Shown: positions 32,715 to 44,843 of the stretch, piece after piece
Layout: the number at the start of each line of letters is the position of its first letter
Numbering within the stretch: position 1 is the stretch's first letter
DNA from: Sorghum bicolor
Lineage: Eukaryota; Streptophyta; Magnoliopsida; Poales; Poaceae
Direction: 5' to 3'
Assembly: GCF_000003195.3 (NCBI RefSeq)
Contig: NC_012873.2
Location: 1,325,894-1,389,893, forward strand
Length of the DNA: 64,000 nt
The notes under the pieces: generated by a model
The model's database searches: none
Seen by the model: only the letters and a program-made list of their open reading frames with translations
Told to the model about the DNA's origin: nothing
Made by a program: the position numbers and the translations under genes

Positions 32715-33677
32715 TATGGGACATTAAAAAAAAATCACCGATGGATGATTGAAATGGCTACTTACAGCTGAAATCGCAAAGAAAGAGTGCACACGCTTAG
32801 GCTTGTTGCCGGCGACGGTGGAAGCAGAGGCGGCAGATTGGGATTTGGATTTTGGAGGTCGGGGCACTGCACGGGTGCGCGGCAGGAGGACGAGCAATAC
32901 CAGTCACCGGCGGCGGGATGCGCTATGGTGGCCGGGCGGGCGTCAGGCCGGTGTGGATGGGCCCTTTGTGGTGCGACTGCAGTCAGCCATTTACTCCGGC
33001 GCTAAATGGGCCGGACAAGAGATTTGATGGACATTTTCACACGTCCCTTCCTTCCTTCCTTCCCCGCAAGGCATTTACTGGACATTTGCTGATTGTGCTC
33101 ATTCTAGTGTCGCTGTTATGATATTTGTGCAGCCTGGACTAAGCCATGGTACATGAAAAACAGCACCAACCATGTTGGACAGGATTGTGGCTTATAGTTG
33201 ATGCCTCTAAATCTTTTAGCAGTCAAATCTGAATTCAGTTGTTAGCAGTGCATCGAGGTTGTCTGTCTGTCTGTCTGTCACTCTAGTGAGTGATAGAGCA
33301 ACAACACTCTGGTGAAGCAGTACAATACTCTTCAGGGTACACAACTAATTGATTTGAGTGTGCATGCTGCCAAGCAACTTGCCAAGGGTCATTTATTCTT
33401 GCTCTGAAAATTATCTTTGCGTTCCTCTTTACCTCTGGCATTAGAATTACTAGGACGATATCAGGAGACAATGATAAAACAGAGGTGATAAAGATAAGCA
33501 GGTTAAGGAGTACTTATTAGACGCAAAAGATAACTGAAACTGAGGCTGCGGGAGTTTTTTGGCACATGACATCATAATCTCAGAGGTAAATCGTTTCTCC
33601 TATATCTTTGTACCTCCTATTATTCAAGCTTCTTATACATAATAGCTGCAAATTCCATGGATAAGCTTGGGTGCTAG
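32715..33677. other. Spacer with a GC-rich island, no supported gene
   Basis: Bases 32800-33010 are GC-rich and open in several frames (for example a 92-codon frame from 32749), but none has a recognisable domain. A (GTCT)5 microsatellite lies at 33261-33279. The right part is the 3' flank of the DnaJ zinc-finger gene. Confidence 0.55.
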
Positions 33678-34477
33678 CTAGGTGACAGGTGTGGTGATGA
33701 TTCTGCCGGAGCCTCCGCAGGTCGTGCAGGAGCGGGTGGAGGAGCACTTGTTGCAGTAGGTCCACTTGGTCGGCAGCCTGCAACAGATGCATTGCAATTG
33801 CATGCGTCATGCCATGCGTGGTCAAGTTCTTGCTTGGTGACAGGTGATGAGGATGGATACAGTATATAGATAGATATGCAACTACTAGCTAGAATTGAAT
33901 TGGAACTGGAAATGGAACTGGAACTGGAACTGGAAGAAGTACAGTACCCGGCGGTGTATCTAGTGGCCATGTTCTTGGCGGCCTTGCGTGCCTTGGTGGC
34001 CGTCTCATCGGAGAGCTGCTTGAAGACGAAGCCCTCTCCTTTGCAGCGGCCGCAGAGCCCGGTCCCGCCGCAGTCCGGGCACTCCTCTCCCTCTACCTCT
34101 TCTTGTTCGTCCTGCCGCTGCTGCTGCTGTTGTGATTGTGAGGCGGCGGATGATGAGGAGGAGGTGGAGCGGAGCAGGAGGCTGGCGGCACCGACTGTCC
34201 CGGCGGCGACGACGAGAAGCGCCGCGGCGGATTGGGGGTCCGGGAGGGCAGCCAGAGGCGGCAGACGCCGTCGACCTGGACCTGGACTTCTTGTGCTGAT
34301 GGCAGTGGGAGAAGCAGTGGCAACACGAAGAGGAAGAAGATATGCTGCGGAGGGAGTGGCGCGGCTGGTAGTCTGAATCTGGACGGGGCACGGGCATGGC
34401 GACGGCGGGCAGCAGCAGCAGGAGGAGATGCGAGGCGGGTGATGGATTGTGCTTGCAGGCGAGGACGGCAGTGCCAT
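33678..34477 (-). CDS. Chloroplast-type DnaJ zinc-finger (Cys-rich) protein
   Basis: Two exons, 34477-33948 and 33777-33678, 630 bases, 209 residues. The first about 70 residues are Ser/Arg/Pro-rich without acidic residues, like a plastid transit peptide. A hydrophobic segment (AAALLVVAAGTVGAASLLL) may span a membrane. After a Ser/Gln-rich linker come paired zinc-binding motifs: ECPDCGGTGLCGRCKGEG before the intron and CNKCSSTRSCTTCGGSG after it, as in DnaJ Cys-rich domains of BSD2/LQY1-like proteins. There is no J domain, so it is not a canonical DnaJ. Such proteins assist photosystem or Rubisco assembly, but the role of this one is inferred. It ends RIITTPVT. The 170-base intron carries TGGAAC repeats. 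Longer in-frame starts upstream lack transit-like sequence. Confidence 0.85.
33898..33936. repeat. (TGGAAC)n short repeat in the DnaJ-type gene intron
   Basis: About six imperfect TGGAAC/TGGAAA units. Confidence 0.8.
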
Positions 34478-34699
34478 CCTGCACCGCCACGGACGGCAGC
34501 AGTTTTTTTGGATAAGGAAAGGAAACGCTGCACCTGCGCGCGGGGCGGATTTTATTTGCATCTGCTTTGGCGCGAGCGCGACCTCTCGCTTCCCTTCCCT
34601 GCCCTGCCCATTATGATGTCTGCGCCGCTCCTGACAAATGAAGGTACTACGAGCATCAATTTCGTGCCAACCAAAATCATGATGTGAATGTTCTGTCAC

Positions 34700-35883
34700 C
34701 CCTTGATTCTCAGGTCATGAGCCCGGTTTGCTTGAGCTTATGTACTAATTTGCTAATCATTTAGTAGTGTTTTTTTTTTACATAATAATTCAACAAAGCT
34801 ATGACTTTTCAGACTTGTATCATTATATGATCAAACCTTATCTTATTGGCCAGCCGTGGTATTACCAGAAAAAAGAGACCGGAACAGTTGCAACCATATC
34901 CAAAGCGACACATACACATCCAAGGTTATAGAAGGCTTCATTTCCAAAACCACTGCCTTTATTTTCTATTATATATAGTATCATATTAAAGAGGCAAAAA
35001 AATTTCCCACCTATTTTTCTTTCGTTTCACCTCCCTCTAGCCACCTAGATGGTGGAAGATTTCGTCTAGACTCATGACACAGTACTCATACAAGTTACGA
35101 CAACCGGGATTCCAATATGCATGAAGCCACACCCTATGTATCTTGGATGAGACCCAGACTCATGTTCCGCGCTCATACAAGTTAGAAGAACAATTAATAT
35201 ATGTATTATGTTCCTTGCAAAGCACAGACACATTTGCTAGTATAACAAAAAGACAACTTTCTTATAATAATAATATAAACAACAGACGGCAAGACTAATT
35301 ATCCTTCTGTACAAGACAATTGCTGGCAACTGAAATGTCACAGCATTGTCCTGACTGTTGCTTTACAACCCAAAAAACTTTTAAACAAAAACTTACAGTA
35401 GAAACACCACTGCTTTTCTAGTTCTGGATACTTCTTGGGCAAGGTGAGTCCATACAAAATTCTAAACTCAACTGAATTTTACAACAATGTGCCAGAATCC
35501 AAAACCTTGTATAAGTCCCCGAGATAGATCTACAGTCGCAATATTCTGTCGCTTTCACACCACTACACCAGAAAGTAGAATCTGATTCAGGTACATGTAC
35601 AGGAACAGGACACCGATTGACCTGAACAATGATACCTCCCTTTCAAGTGCAGCAAAGGTCCCAGAACAGGAACAGGACACCTATTGACCTGAACAATGGC
35701 ACCTCTCTTCAAATGCAGTTGGGCCCAGAACAGGATAAAATAACCCAAATGCAACTAGATGTGGACCCTCAACTGATGATCATAATTTGGTAACAGGCCA
35801 TGACTCCATGAGCCAGATCCGCAGCATCATTTGTTTTCTTTTAAGATTAAGAAAAAACATAACAGCTGCCCTCTGGAAAGCAC
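34700..35883. other. Spacer and 3' flank of the AP-3 mu gene
   Basis: No open frame of interest. Near 35585-35720 the phrase GAACAGGACACC with TTGACCTGAACAATG occurs twice about 75 bases apart, a small tandem duplication probably within the 3' UTR of the AP-3 mu gene. Confidence 0.6.
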
Positions 35884-38800
35884 CTAAGATCTGACCTCAT
35901 ACTTTCCAGCTTGAGTTTGGGCTCTGAAACCTTTATATGGAGCGTTCGGTGTGTTTTTCACATCCAGCTTATCAATTTGAAGACCAGACAGGGCAACTCC
36001 CATAATCTTGAATTTCACCTGAAATGTTGGCAATGTATGCAACTGCGTGAGTCCTTCCTCTAGACGTAAATTTCCAGAGAGCGCTGGTGCTTTATCTTTT
36101 GGTATCTGCCCAATTGTCCAAAGACAGGTCTGCATAAAAATACTAGTGTCAGAGAAGCATATCAAGGTGAAGGTGCATGCTGAGGGGAAAAAAATTCTAG
36201 CTTCTAGACCTTTTCTGGAAGTACTACTATAGACCCCTTACCTAGTTACCTTGAGCTATGCCAATGGAAAAAAATAGCTATGAATGGAATTACTATGGAA
36301 CTTATGATAGACAGTACACTAACCTTGTCAGCAAGGATGTCAACTGTACCATAGTTTGCAGTCAAATCAGCAGAAACAATAAGAGGGGGCAGCTGAAACT
36401 GCACTGTTATTGAATCGATAGGTTTCCCAGGATCATTTCGAATCCCAACCATTACACTAACACGGCAATTCCCAGAATCTGATGTTAATTGAGGTTTCAC
36501 ATAAATTGGTGTCTTCTTCAATTTCTTAACCCTGCTCATTCAATCAAATGATGAGCATATACTGAGTGTACAGAAGAAAAACTAGCATGCAAATGTGTAC
36601 CTGTAACTCATGAGCTTGAACTGCCCATCGGGAGGAACAAATGATAGAACCTGACTTGATTCCCAAGGCCTGAATCGAACACAGGGGTGGAAAGTAACAT
36701 CATTGATAATTGTAGGGTTGGCAAATGACATGGTCAACTCTGGCACACCTGGGAGGCTGCAGTTTACTTGAACTTCACCATATGCTTCACATTTCACTAG
36801 ACCCCCCTCTCTGCACACCAAACAGAAAAGCAGCCTCAGTAACATAAGAAAAAATAAATAAAACATAAGTAGGACAGTTTCATGTGCAATTTTGCTATAC
36901 CACTACTTTATAGTATGAATCTTCACTCTTATGATGCTCTTTTTTCTATATTTTCGTACCACCTGCTAAAGTGAAGGGCATTCATAAAATGGAGGTATAA
37001 AAAAATAGATTGGAGCTCAATATCCAGAACTACTACGAAAATGCTGAAAATGAGTAGCTTACAGAAATATTTGACCAATTACTGTGACTAAGGTCCTAAA
37101 AGCCATATTGGCAGAATTAATGGATCCCATCTATAGGACATTAAAAAAAAAAAAACTGGAATACCTGTTTACACATGCATCAAGTTCCTCAACTATGTTA
37201 ACATAGACTTCATTGCTTGCATCCTTGACTATTGTTGATCGCCAAGGTACAAAAGAAGCAGCTGCATCTGGAAGTTTGCTGCCAAGTGTAGAACTCTTAC
37301 CAGTAACAACATTCAGCATTTTGTTCACAATATTAGGTGGGGCAATCATCTCTTTCAAGATGTTTGGCTCAGTAGTGAGTGGAAAACCATTATCCATCAT
37401 CTCATCTAAAATCTGCACATGTTAAGTACTATAGATTTAGAGAATTTTCAGAGGAAGTGCACATGCAAGTGGCTACCATGGGTTAACAAGCAGAAAAACT
37501 TGACTGCAGATTAGGAAATTTATAAATTATAACAGACTCAAAAATTCAACATTAGGTCAATGGCCTGCCTTGATCTTCTAAATTTATCTCAAAATCTTCA
37601 AGAATTTTATTAAAAGATTTATGTTGTATTTTCTGTAAATTTTGATATTTCATCAGCTTTGTACTTCTGTATATGCAACTCAATATTTAACCCCGTTCTA
37701 AATAATAGTTAGATACAATTTCTTAATTTCCAAACCTTTAATATATCAAAGGACAATTGAATTGAGCATTTGCTAAATATATAAGACAAAATTATTTCTT
37801 AATGTCATGTTTGTAAAAACAGATCATCCTGTAAGTAAAGTGACAATGACACTGTTGACACTTGTAATACTCATTCAGAAGGATATAACAGTCAGATAGC
37901 AAAACAACAGAATAAGCAACACCTGCAGATTTATATTGTGGTGTAGCAGAGACTAAGAAATACACCTGATATACAATTACAAAGTTGTCCTTGATTATAT
38001 CTTCATTCAGATCTCCAAGATAATCTGTCAAGACATCGGCCACGCGAGAGAGAAACTGAAAAATGCAAAACACTTGAGCACATCCAGGAAATACAGCCAA
38101 AAAGTATCATTTATGGTCAATCACTCTATCCGTTATTACAGATAGATAAATTTGGAAGGCTACTGGAAGATAAACATCTGAGGATAGGACAGAACTATGG
38201 GTCTTGATTAAAAAGTTGCATTTTCATGAAATTTTGTAATAGTTTACTTAACTTTCCTAAAATCAATTCTGGGTCCAAGTAACACTATGAGAGGCCAAAA
38301 GAGACCTGCGGATTAATGAGGTTACTATGAAATATTTATTGTTCAATTTTGCAGCCACGAAATATGCAGAATTCCCTCTTCATGTTTTCTGGGTCCAATG
38401 TGGATGGTTTCAACACATTTTCACTAATATTCTACAGCAAAGAACTAATTCAATGGTTCCATTGTTTCTTTTTCTTGCCAAACAGACACTATAGTTGACA
38501 ATGAATCTGGCTCTGCAGATTTGAGCAAGTGACCATACAGACTTCTCTTTGTCAGTACTATATATCCTTTTATAGCAAGTTGTAGAAATAAAAATTCCTT
38601 TTATACATAACAAATTATGTGAATCAGTGTGTAAGAGGCTCTACTTTGGTTGCCATTATGTCTTTCAGACTGATTATGCGTGAGTTAAGAGCTACACCAC
38701 TGTTCCAAAGCACCCACCATGCTCTGTACCAAATAACAAGCAATATTTACCCACAATGAAACAAATGTGTTGCATTTTTTTTTTTGTCTTTTTCCTGCTA

Positions 38801-39852
38801 CAGCCTTACAGGACATTAAAAAAACAAGTAACGGCTAAGTGAAAAGAAAAAAGTTGCAAAGAGATGAATCACACACCTCGACAGCCATCAGTGGGGCCAT
38901 CTCCACTTGGGTGCACGCCAAGAACGTTACACCATCACGATAGATTTGAAACAAGTAATGCGTTGGTGACACCACAACCTGCAAGACCTTCCAAAGCCCA
39001 ACAAACCTGATAAGTAAAATTCTAGTGGAATCGAACAGCTAAGATAAACAGAATGAAAACAGTGCCACAATTAGGGATGCAATTTGTTTGGTTGGTTAGA
39101 CTCGTTTATTTTTTTTCCTAGTCCATTTGATTTACCCACTCTATAGTCTATACACAAAAAGAGTACATCTATATTAAGGAGAAAGAGTGATAAATAGAAT
39201 GAGAACTACAATTAGGGATGCGAACAGTGCCACAATTAGGGATGTGATTTGTTTGGTTGGCTTGACTCATTCATCATAGTTCATTTGATCTACCACTCTA
39301 TACACAAAATGACTACATCTATATATTAGGTAGATAGATGAGTGTAGTAGGTTTTGGTCGATCCGCTTGCATCTCTAGCCACAATAGCTCGAAATTGGTA
39401 GGTTGTAACATGAGCAACGAAACAATGTATTGACTGAAGCTTAGGACTAGCCCGAGAGCTCCCAAAATTCAGCCAGCCAAGCCTAGGACTAGCTCCAGAA
39501 GCACGAAGTAGGGTTCTAGTATGTAACAATAATAAGCAAAGGTAGGCAAAAGGCTGAAATTTGCAAGAGCAGGAGTTTTTACTTTGGAAGGGTCGCCGGC
39601 GGCGTGGGCGGCGACGTAGTCCCAGAACCAGGCGCAGATGGCGCGGTCCACGCGGTGCGCCGCCATCTGCTTCTCCACCATCACCTCCCTGCCAAAAAAA
39701 AAACCATCCCGGATCGCATCAAGCTCAGCGCAGCGCCGGATCCAACGAGCGGACCAGGAATCAAAGCGACGACTGTTAGCAGTCAGAGAAATTAGGAGTC
39801 TGTAGAACCGAGATTACCCGGAATCGGAGAGGAGGAAGATGCACTGCAGCAT
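35884..39852 (-). CDS. AP3M: AP-3 adaptor complex subunit mu
   Basis: The medium subunit of the AP-3 coat sorts cargo to the vacuole; plant AP-3 acts in vacuole biogenesis. Eight exons: 39852-39818, 39688-39583, 38978-38877, 38055-37966, 37412-37165, 36810-36601, 36531-36324 and 36129-35884. They total 1245 bases, 414 residues, the usual mu length, with all GT-AG junctions in phase. The N-terminal longin-like domain starts MLQCIFLLSDSGEVMVEKQ and includes SPTHYLFQIYRDGVTFLAC and FLSRVADVLTDYLGDLNEDI. The linker has IAPPNIVNKMLNVVTG. The mu homology domain runs from VPWRSTIVKDASNEVYVNIV to the C-terminus (KGFRAQTQAGKYEVRS). Intron 2 contains a roughly 160-bp-spaced direct repeat. Confidence 0.95.
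39050..39335. repeat. Direct repeat in AP-3 mu intron 2
   Basis: CAGTGCCACAATTAGGGATG followed by TTTGTTTGGTTGG occurs near 39060 and again near 39224, each followed by GACTC...CATTTGAT...CACTCTATA...ACATCTATAT. The second copy has diverged slightly. Confidence 0.85.
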
Positions 39853-40818
39853 TTTGCCGCCTTTCGCCGTCCGACGAGGTGGCGGGGGGACGGGGAAAAC
39901 GACGACGGGCAGCCGGGCAGGTCAGAGAAGGCAGAGTTAACGGAACGGGGAAGGGCAGCCGCTGAAGGCCTCTCTCTCTTTTTTCTTTCTTTTTTTTTCT
40001 CTCTCTCTTTTTTTCTTTCTTTTGATCCATTCATTCTTTCCTTTCCTTTCCTTTTGATTTGATTTTGAAAGCAGTAATATTCGTTTGACCGGGATTTGCA
40101 GAATTGCTTAAGTTTATACAACATCCAAAATGTAGCGAAGACAGAAAACTGAGGCTTCGAAAATTTCGTTTATATCCTGAGATGGTGTATTTCTTTCGAT
40201 ATTCATCGTTGTTCTTTTACAAGTTCCACTTTTGCAGTGCATTGGTCTCGAATCAGTTTCATATAACTTAAATCTGGAGAACAAAAAGTTCGATAAATTG
40301 GATCCCAGTTCATCGGTTATTACATTGGGAGTAATGCCTAGCCACAAATGAATTAGTCCTCGCACACCAATTTTCTGACAGAATAAACAAAGCAAACATC
40401 GTCATGACCTCAGCATCATATAAGCAGGCATTCATTCATCGCCTCAGAACTTAGTATGACTGCATGAGTCCAGTCCAGTACACGAGGTTAAGGTGAGTCC
40501 AGTTCACATGTTTGCCCAGCAGTAGCTATGTGATTGATTGATGAAGCTTCTATCGAACTGCAAATATCTGGAGCAGTAAAGATATCATCACACCAATGGT
40601 TGAGTAATACTCATACCTAAGAGGCGGCTTCAATGTTCAAAACATCTTCTGCATGGACAAAAGGAATTTAATTGCAAGCCACAAGAAAATGATGCAAAAA
40701 GACAGTAGTGAACATATGGAATCAGATATTGATGTCTGGAACGTGTTTCTTCGTGTTCAAAGTTTGGAAAGTGAAAGCCAAAACGGTGAAAAATGTGGCA
40801 CCAGTTACCTTTTGGGTG

Positions 40819-42733
40819 TCAGCATACTCCTCTCAAGTTCTTGTAGTCCTCATAACTAAGAAATTTATCCTTAATTTTGAGCCAGTCAGCTGGTTTGGGC
40901 TGGAAGATTGCTATATATCCTTCCCTATCAGCCTAAATGCAAAAAGGGGAAAAAAGGAGTAAAGATGTGTGCTGCCCAGTATATGTTAACGAAAACAAAC
41001 ATATATAGCAATGAGAAGGCAGCAAAAGCCTTGAATTAATATTCTATTTTAAACAAAAACCTAGAGCACAACTACAACAGGAAAGGAGAACAAACAATAT
41101 AGTAAGCCACAAAGAATCAAAGAAACAGACCTAGAGCACAACTACAACAGAAAAGGAGAACAAACAATATAGTAAGCCACAAAGAATCAAAGAAACAGAG
41201 GAAATTTGCTGGACAACAGGATGTACTCACAGCGGTATTTAGAAGATCTGGTTGTTTGATCAATCTTTCATTGATCTCCAGAAGTGAGCCTTTCACACAG
41301 CATCTGTATAACTTTAGCATAAGCAATACTGCAGTGCAGAAAACTATGATGTATCAGGCATACTTCTGTGATCTGTAAGATCAAGGGGACCAACCTCACG
41401 ATAAAAGATTTATCATTTACACAAACTTTGCACAACGCTGAATTTTCTTGCAAGTGTTGTGCATTCTGCAATGTAAAACGAACATCAATTGATGCTGCCC
41501 TTTTTTTAACCAAACATTGAAAAAGAAACATTTAAGCAGTCTAGTTACCCTTTTGCGTTTTCCCGTGACTTTCATCTCACTGCGATCTGACTTGCCAACA
41601 TTGAAGTCAACAGCAGTTATTGCTCCTTCCTCTTTAAACACAACATGGGCTGGAGCTAAACCAACCACACACAATCTAAAGTTTTTCAACAAAACAAAGG
41701 AACCATAAGAATAGATACTAAGGCTCATTAGAAATCTCTATCTGCACTAATCAGAAAACAGAGAGGCATTGATTGACACTTGTCAACTAGAGTTACTGTA
41801 TGTAGAAAATAAATACCTAACACAAGAACAAGTCATTTATTTGCAGGTACCACGATTATGTTATGAAGCACACATTCGGCTTTCTTAGTTACCCAACACT
41901 TAACATTCTTAGTATCTACCAATAACTCCCTTTGAAGATAGAAAACATAGCGAACTATTGCCAGCCTTAGATGCACATTGTGAAAATGCAAATTTCACCA
42001 AAAGCCTCGAAAACCTGATGTTGACTTCTCGAAATTGAAAACGTACCCGTTTGGATGACGATACACATACTGATCATACCCGGGATTCAGAAAATCTGCC
42101 CAAGAAAGCAGTGGAGTGAAATTAGAGTGCTTGAAGCAGATGTCTAGAGACCAGTAGAAAGATTTCCCTCACCCGGCTCAAAATAACATCATAAACTTGC
42201 GAAACATAACATTCTAGTATGTCAATTCACTATGCTACGCAGTGCAGACACGGTAGGCTGAAAATAAAATTTTCGGCAATGGAAACCAGGATCCTTTATC
42301 CTACTTGGAATGGGTCAATGGGCCCGACAAAGGAAGTTGGATGATGTTGATGCTGATATTCCCACAGTGATTGGAGTAAATCATACGTGAGAATGCTAAA
42401 CACTTGGCTCAGAAGACAATACTGTAATGAAGTAAGCTCCTCGAAATCCCTAAGCTTCCATAGTATTCCTTACGAATTTGACACACTCAGAGAGCAAGCG
42501 AAGCAAGAAAAAGTTCAAAGCTTATACACTAATCAGGCATGAGAAAGGCCTTTTTTACCTGCGATGAAGTAGCGCGCAAAGTTAGCCTCGACGGCTGACG
42601 GGGGAGACGGCAGGAGGTCGGCGGCGTCAGGTACGACGAGGGCGCGGGTCTCGTCGTCGACGGCGGCTTCCCGCAGGGAGGAGGGTTTGTGGAGTGGCTG
42701 TTCCTCCAGGGACGCAGCAGCTTCCTCCGCCAT
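40819..42733 (-). CDS. Abitram/Simiate family protein (FAM206)
   Basis: Small conserved eukaryotic protein; the animal member binds actin and RNA polymerase II components, while the plant role is not established. Six exons: 42733-42559, 42095-42047, 41675-41549, 41465-41395, 41303-41231 and 40932-40819, 609 bases, 202 residues, all junctions in phase. Family landmarks in order: ANFARYFIADFLNPGYDQYV, YRHPNGLCVVGLAPAHVVF, AVDFNVGKSDRSEMKVTGKR, NAQHLQENSALCKVCVNDKS, CCVKGSLLEINERLIKQP, and ADWLKIKDKFLSYEDYKNL near the C-terminus. The first 45 residues are grass-type acidic sequence and poorly conserved. An in-frame ATG further upstream (near 42880) would add unlikely sequence. Confidence 0.92.
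41059..41198. repeat. 70-bp tandem duplication in the Abitram gene intron 5
   Basis: The copies 41059-41128 and 41129-41198 both start ACCTAGAGCACAACTACAAC and end TCAAAGAAACAG, with one visible mismatch. Confidence 0.95.
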
Positions 42734-42739
42734 CAGTGG

Positions 42740-44840
42740 GGCCCTCGGTCCTGACCGGCGGCGATGGTCGATCCGGTGCGGTGCAGAAGCTCGGCGGCGG
42801 GGGAGCGAGAGACGGATGGGAGCACCTGGGCCGTTCCGGCAGTGATGTCTGAGTGCAGTTGAGGCGGGCGGGCATCGAGTCATCAAGCTGGAAGCGTGGG
42901 CTTGGGCTGCCGTTACGGCCCAAGTCATGACTGCCACGGTCAAGAGCTTGTATTGTAACTTGTAAGAGCACTCCCACCTTCACATCTCACGCGCACTGTT
43001 GACTCTCTTTGTTTTTTGTTTTTTTTTTGAAAGATCTCTCTTTTGTCTCACGCACGGTTCCACCATCATCATCATAAAGAAATCTGAATATCTGATCAAG
43101 TGAACTATGCTCAATTCGCTTTGATAAATTGAAAAATATTAAAAACTTTGTGATTAGTTTAGGTATACTTTCTCTGTTCTTGAAAGTTTTAATTCTGAGA
43201 GTTGTCTTTAAGTCAAAAATTTTAAAATTTGACCGAATTTTTAGAAGAAAACATTAAGATTTATATTACCAAATTAGTATTATTATATTTATTATAAAAT
43301 ATATTTTTATAAGATATTTATTTTATATCATATATATTGATGCTTTTTTCTATAAAGTTAGTCAAATAAAAAAAATAACTGACATAGATTCTAACAATTC
43401 AGGGCCTGTTTGGTTCACCCTCACTAAAGTTTAGTGACTAAAGTTTAGTCACTTTTAGTCACTGAAATACCAAACACCCCCTCTAAAAGGTCCACTAAAG
43501 TTTAGTGGCTTTAGTAGATAAGGGGCTGCTAAAAGTGACTAAAGTGCAAATATTACAAAGGATATCGCTTATTAAATCCGCCCCGCTTGCATTAATTAAG
43601 GGTAATATGGGTTTATTTAGTGCTTTAGTGGTATTTAGAGCATCTCCAACAGTTTGCTAAAATTTATTTACCATATTTTAAGTTTTGACAATTTGGTAAA
43701 AAATTTGACAAGTAAAAAAAATGACTATCTTCAATAGTTTGCCATTTAGACTAGAAAGCCCACACACCAACAGCCTCGTCAGATAAAAGAAGAGGCAATC
43801 AAGATCAAGTGCGCTGTAGCAGAAAAACGGCTGCTTCGTCTGACAAACAGCAGCTATGGGAGAGAAAAAGCCTGCTGCATGCACTGGCAAGTGCTGCTGA
43901 CAAAAAGATGGTCCAAGCAGCTTGCATTGGGAGATGTACTGCTCCATGTTACGTGTCCTGATGATTTTTGCTGGGGCAGTACGAGCTGTTCGCCAGCGTT
44001 GGACCTGCTCTCAGCAGCAGCACGGCAGAGCTCAGCAGCAGCAGGCCAGCAGCGCGGCAACGAACGGCGCAGGGACGAATACGCGAGGAGTCCGCGCGTG
44101 TAGAAGTCCCCGCGCCGACGTGTAGGATGGCAACTCCAGACAAACATATTTAGCAAATTGTTGGAGAAAGTTTTTATTATTGATTTGCCAAAATTTGTGA
44201 GATAGCAAATGTTTTAGCAAACTGTTGGAGATGCTCCACTAACACTAATTATCTGATTTTATAAAATAGGGTGCTATTGAAATTCACTAACACTATCCCT
44301 TGATTTTCGGTTGCTATATATAGCCAACCACTAACACTAATTATCTGATTTTATAAAATTGCAAGACGGTTGTAGATCTTTTCTTCTTTCTTAAGAAGTT
44401 TTATATTTTATAAAATGGCTAAACAATAAAATTTAGCTTCTAATTTTAGCCAAACTACTGAAGTTGCTCTTTAAACTATATTTTACAAAAAGAGTTAAAC
44501 TAGCCCTGTGCTATAATAAATAATGATATTATTTGCTCGAACTGAAACTCATAACAAACCATATTTAAGTGCGCAATTAATGCACAGAGCCATAGTTTAT
44601 TTTTTATTTAAAAAACATATAAAACAACTTTATTATTCCACACTCATTTGAACCAACACAAAAAAAAACAAGAAAAGCATAAAAAAACTCCATGAACTTA
44701 AACTCAATAATTAATATACTTTAATCAACGACCATATACTACCAATAATCGCAATTCAGTCACTTATATGCAGAACCCGTTTTTATTAGTTGATCCATCC
44801 TTTGATTCAAATTTCCAACATAAAAAATGGTAGTAAATGG
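42740..44840. other. Spacer between the Abitram and TDR genes
   Basis: The 5' flank of the Abitram gene reaches about 42970. Beyond it are a degenerate Stowaway-like stretch (43165-43405), a GGGCCTGTTTGGTTCACC-type MITE start at 43403 with TAGTCACTTTAG-like internal repeats, and the element at 43638-44236. From 44240 to 44840 there is AT-rich sequence and the TDR 3' flank. Confidence 0.6.
43638..44236. mobile_element. Non-autonomous DNA element with perfect 25-bp inverted ends
   Basis: The left end begins GAGCATCTCCAACAGTTTGC and continues TAAAA; positions 44212-44236 are its exact inverse for 25 bases. The centre (43850-44130) is GC-rich with CAGCAG tracts, unlike the AT-rich arms, and may be captured sequence. 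No convincing target duplication was found. The same ends, more diverged, bound 9275-9901. Confidence 0.75.
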
Positions 44841-44843
44841 TGA

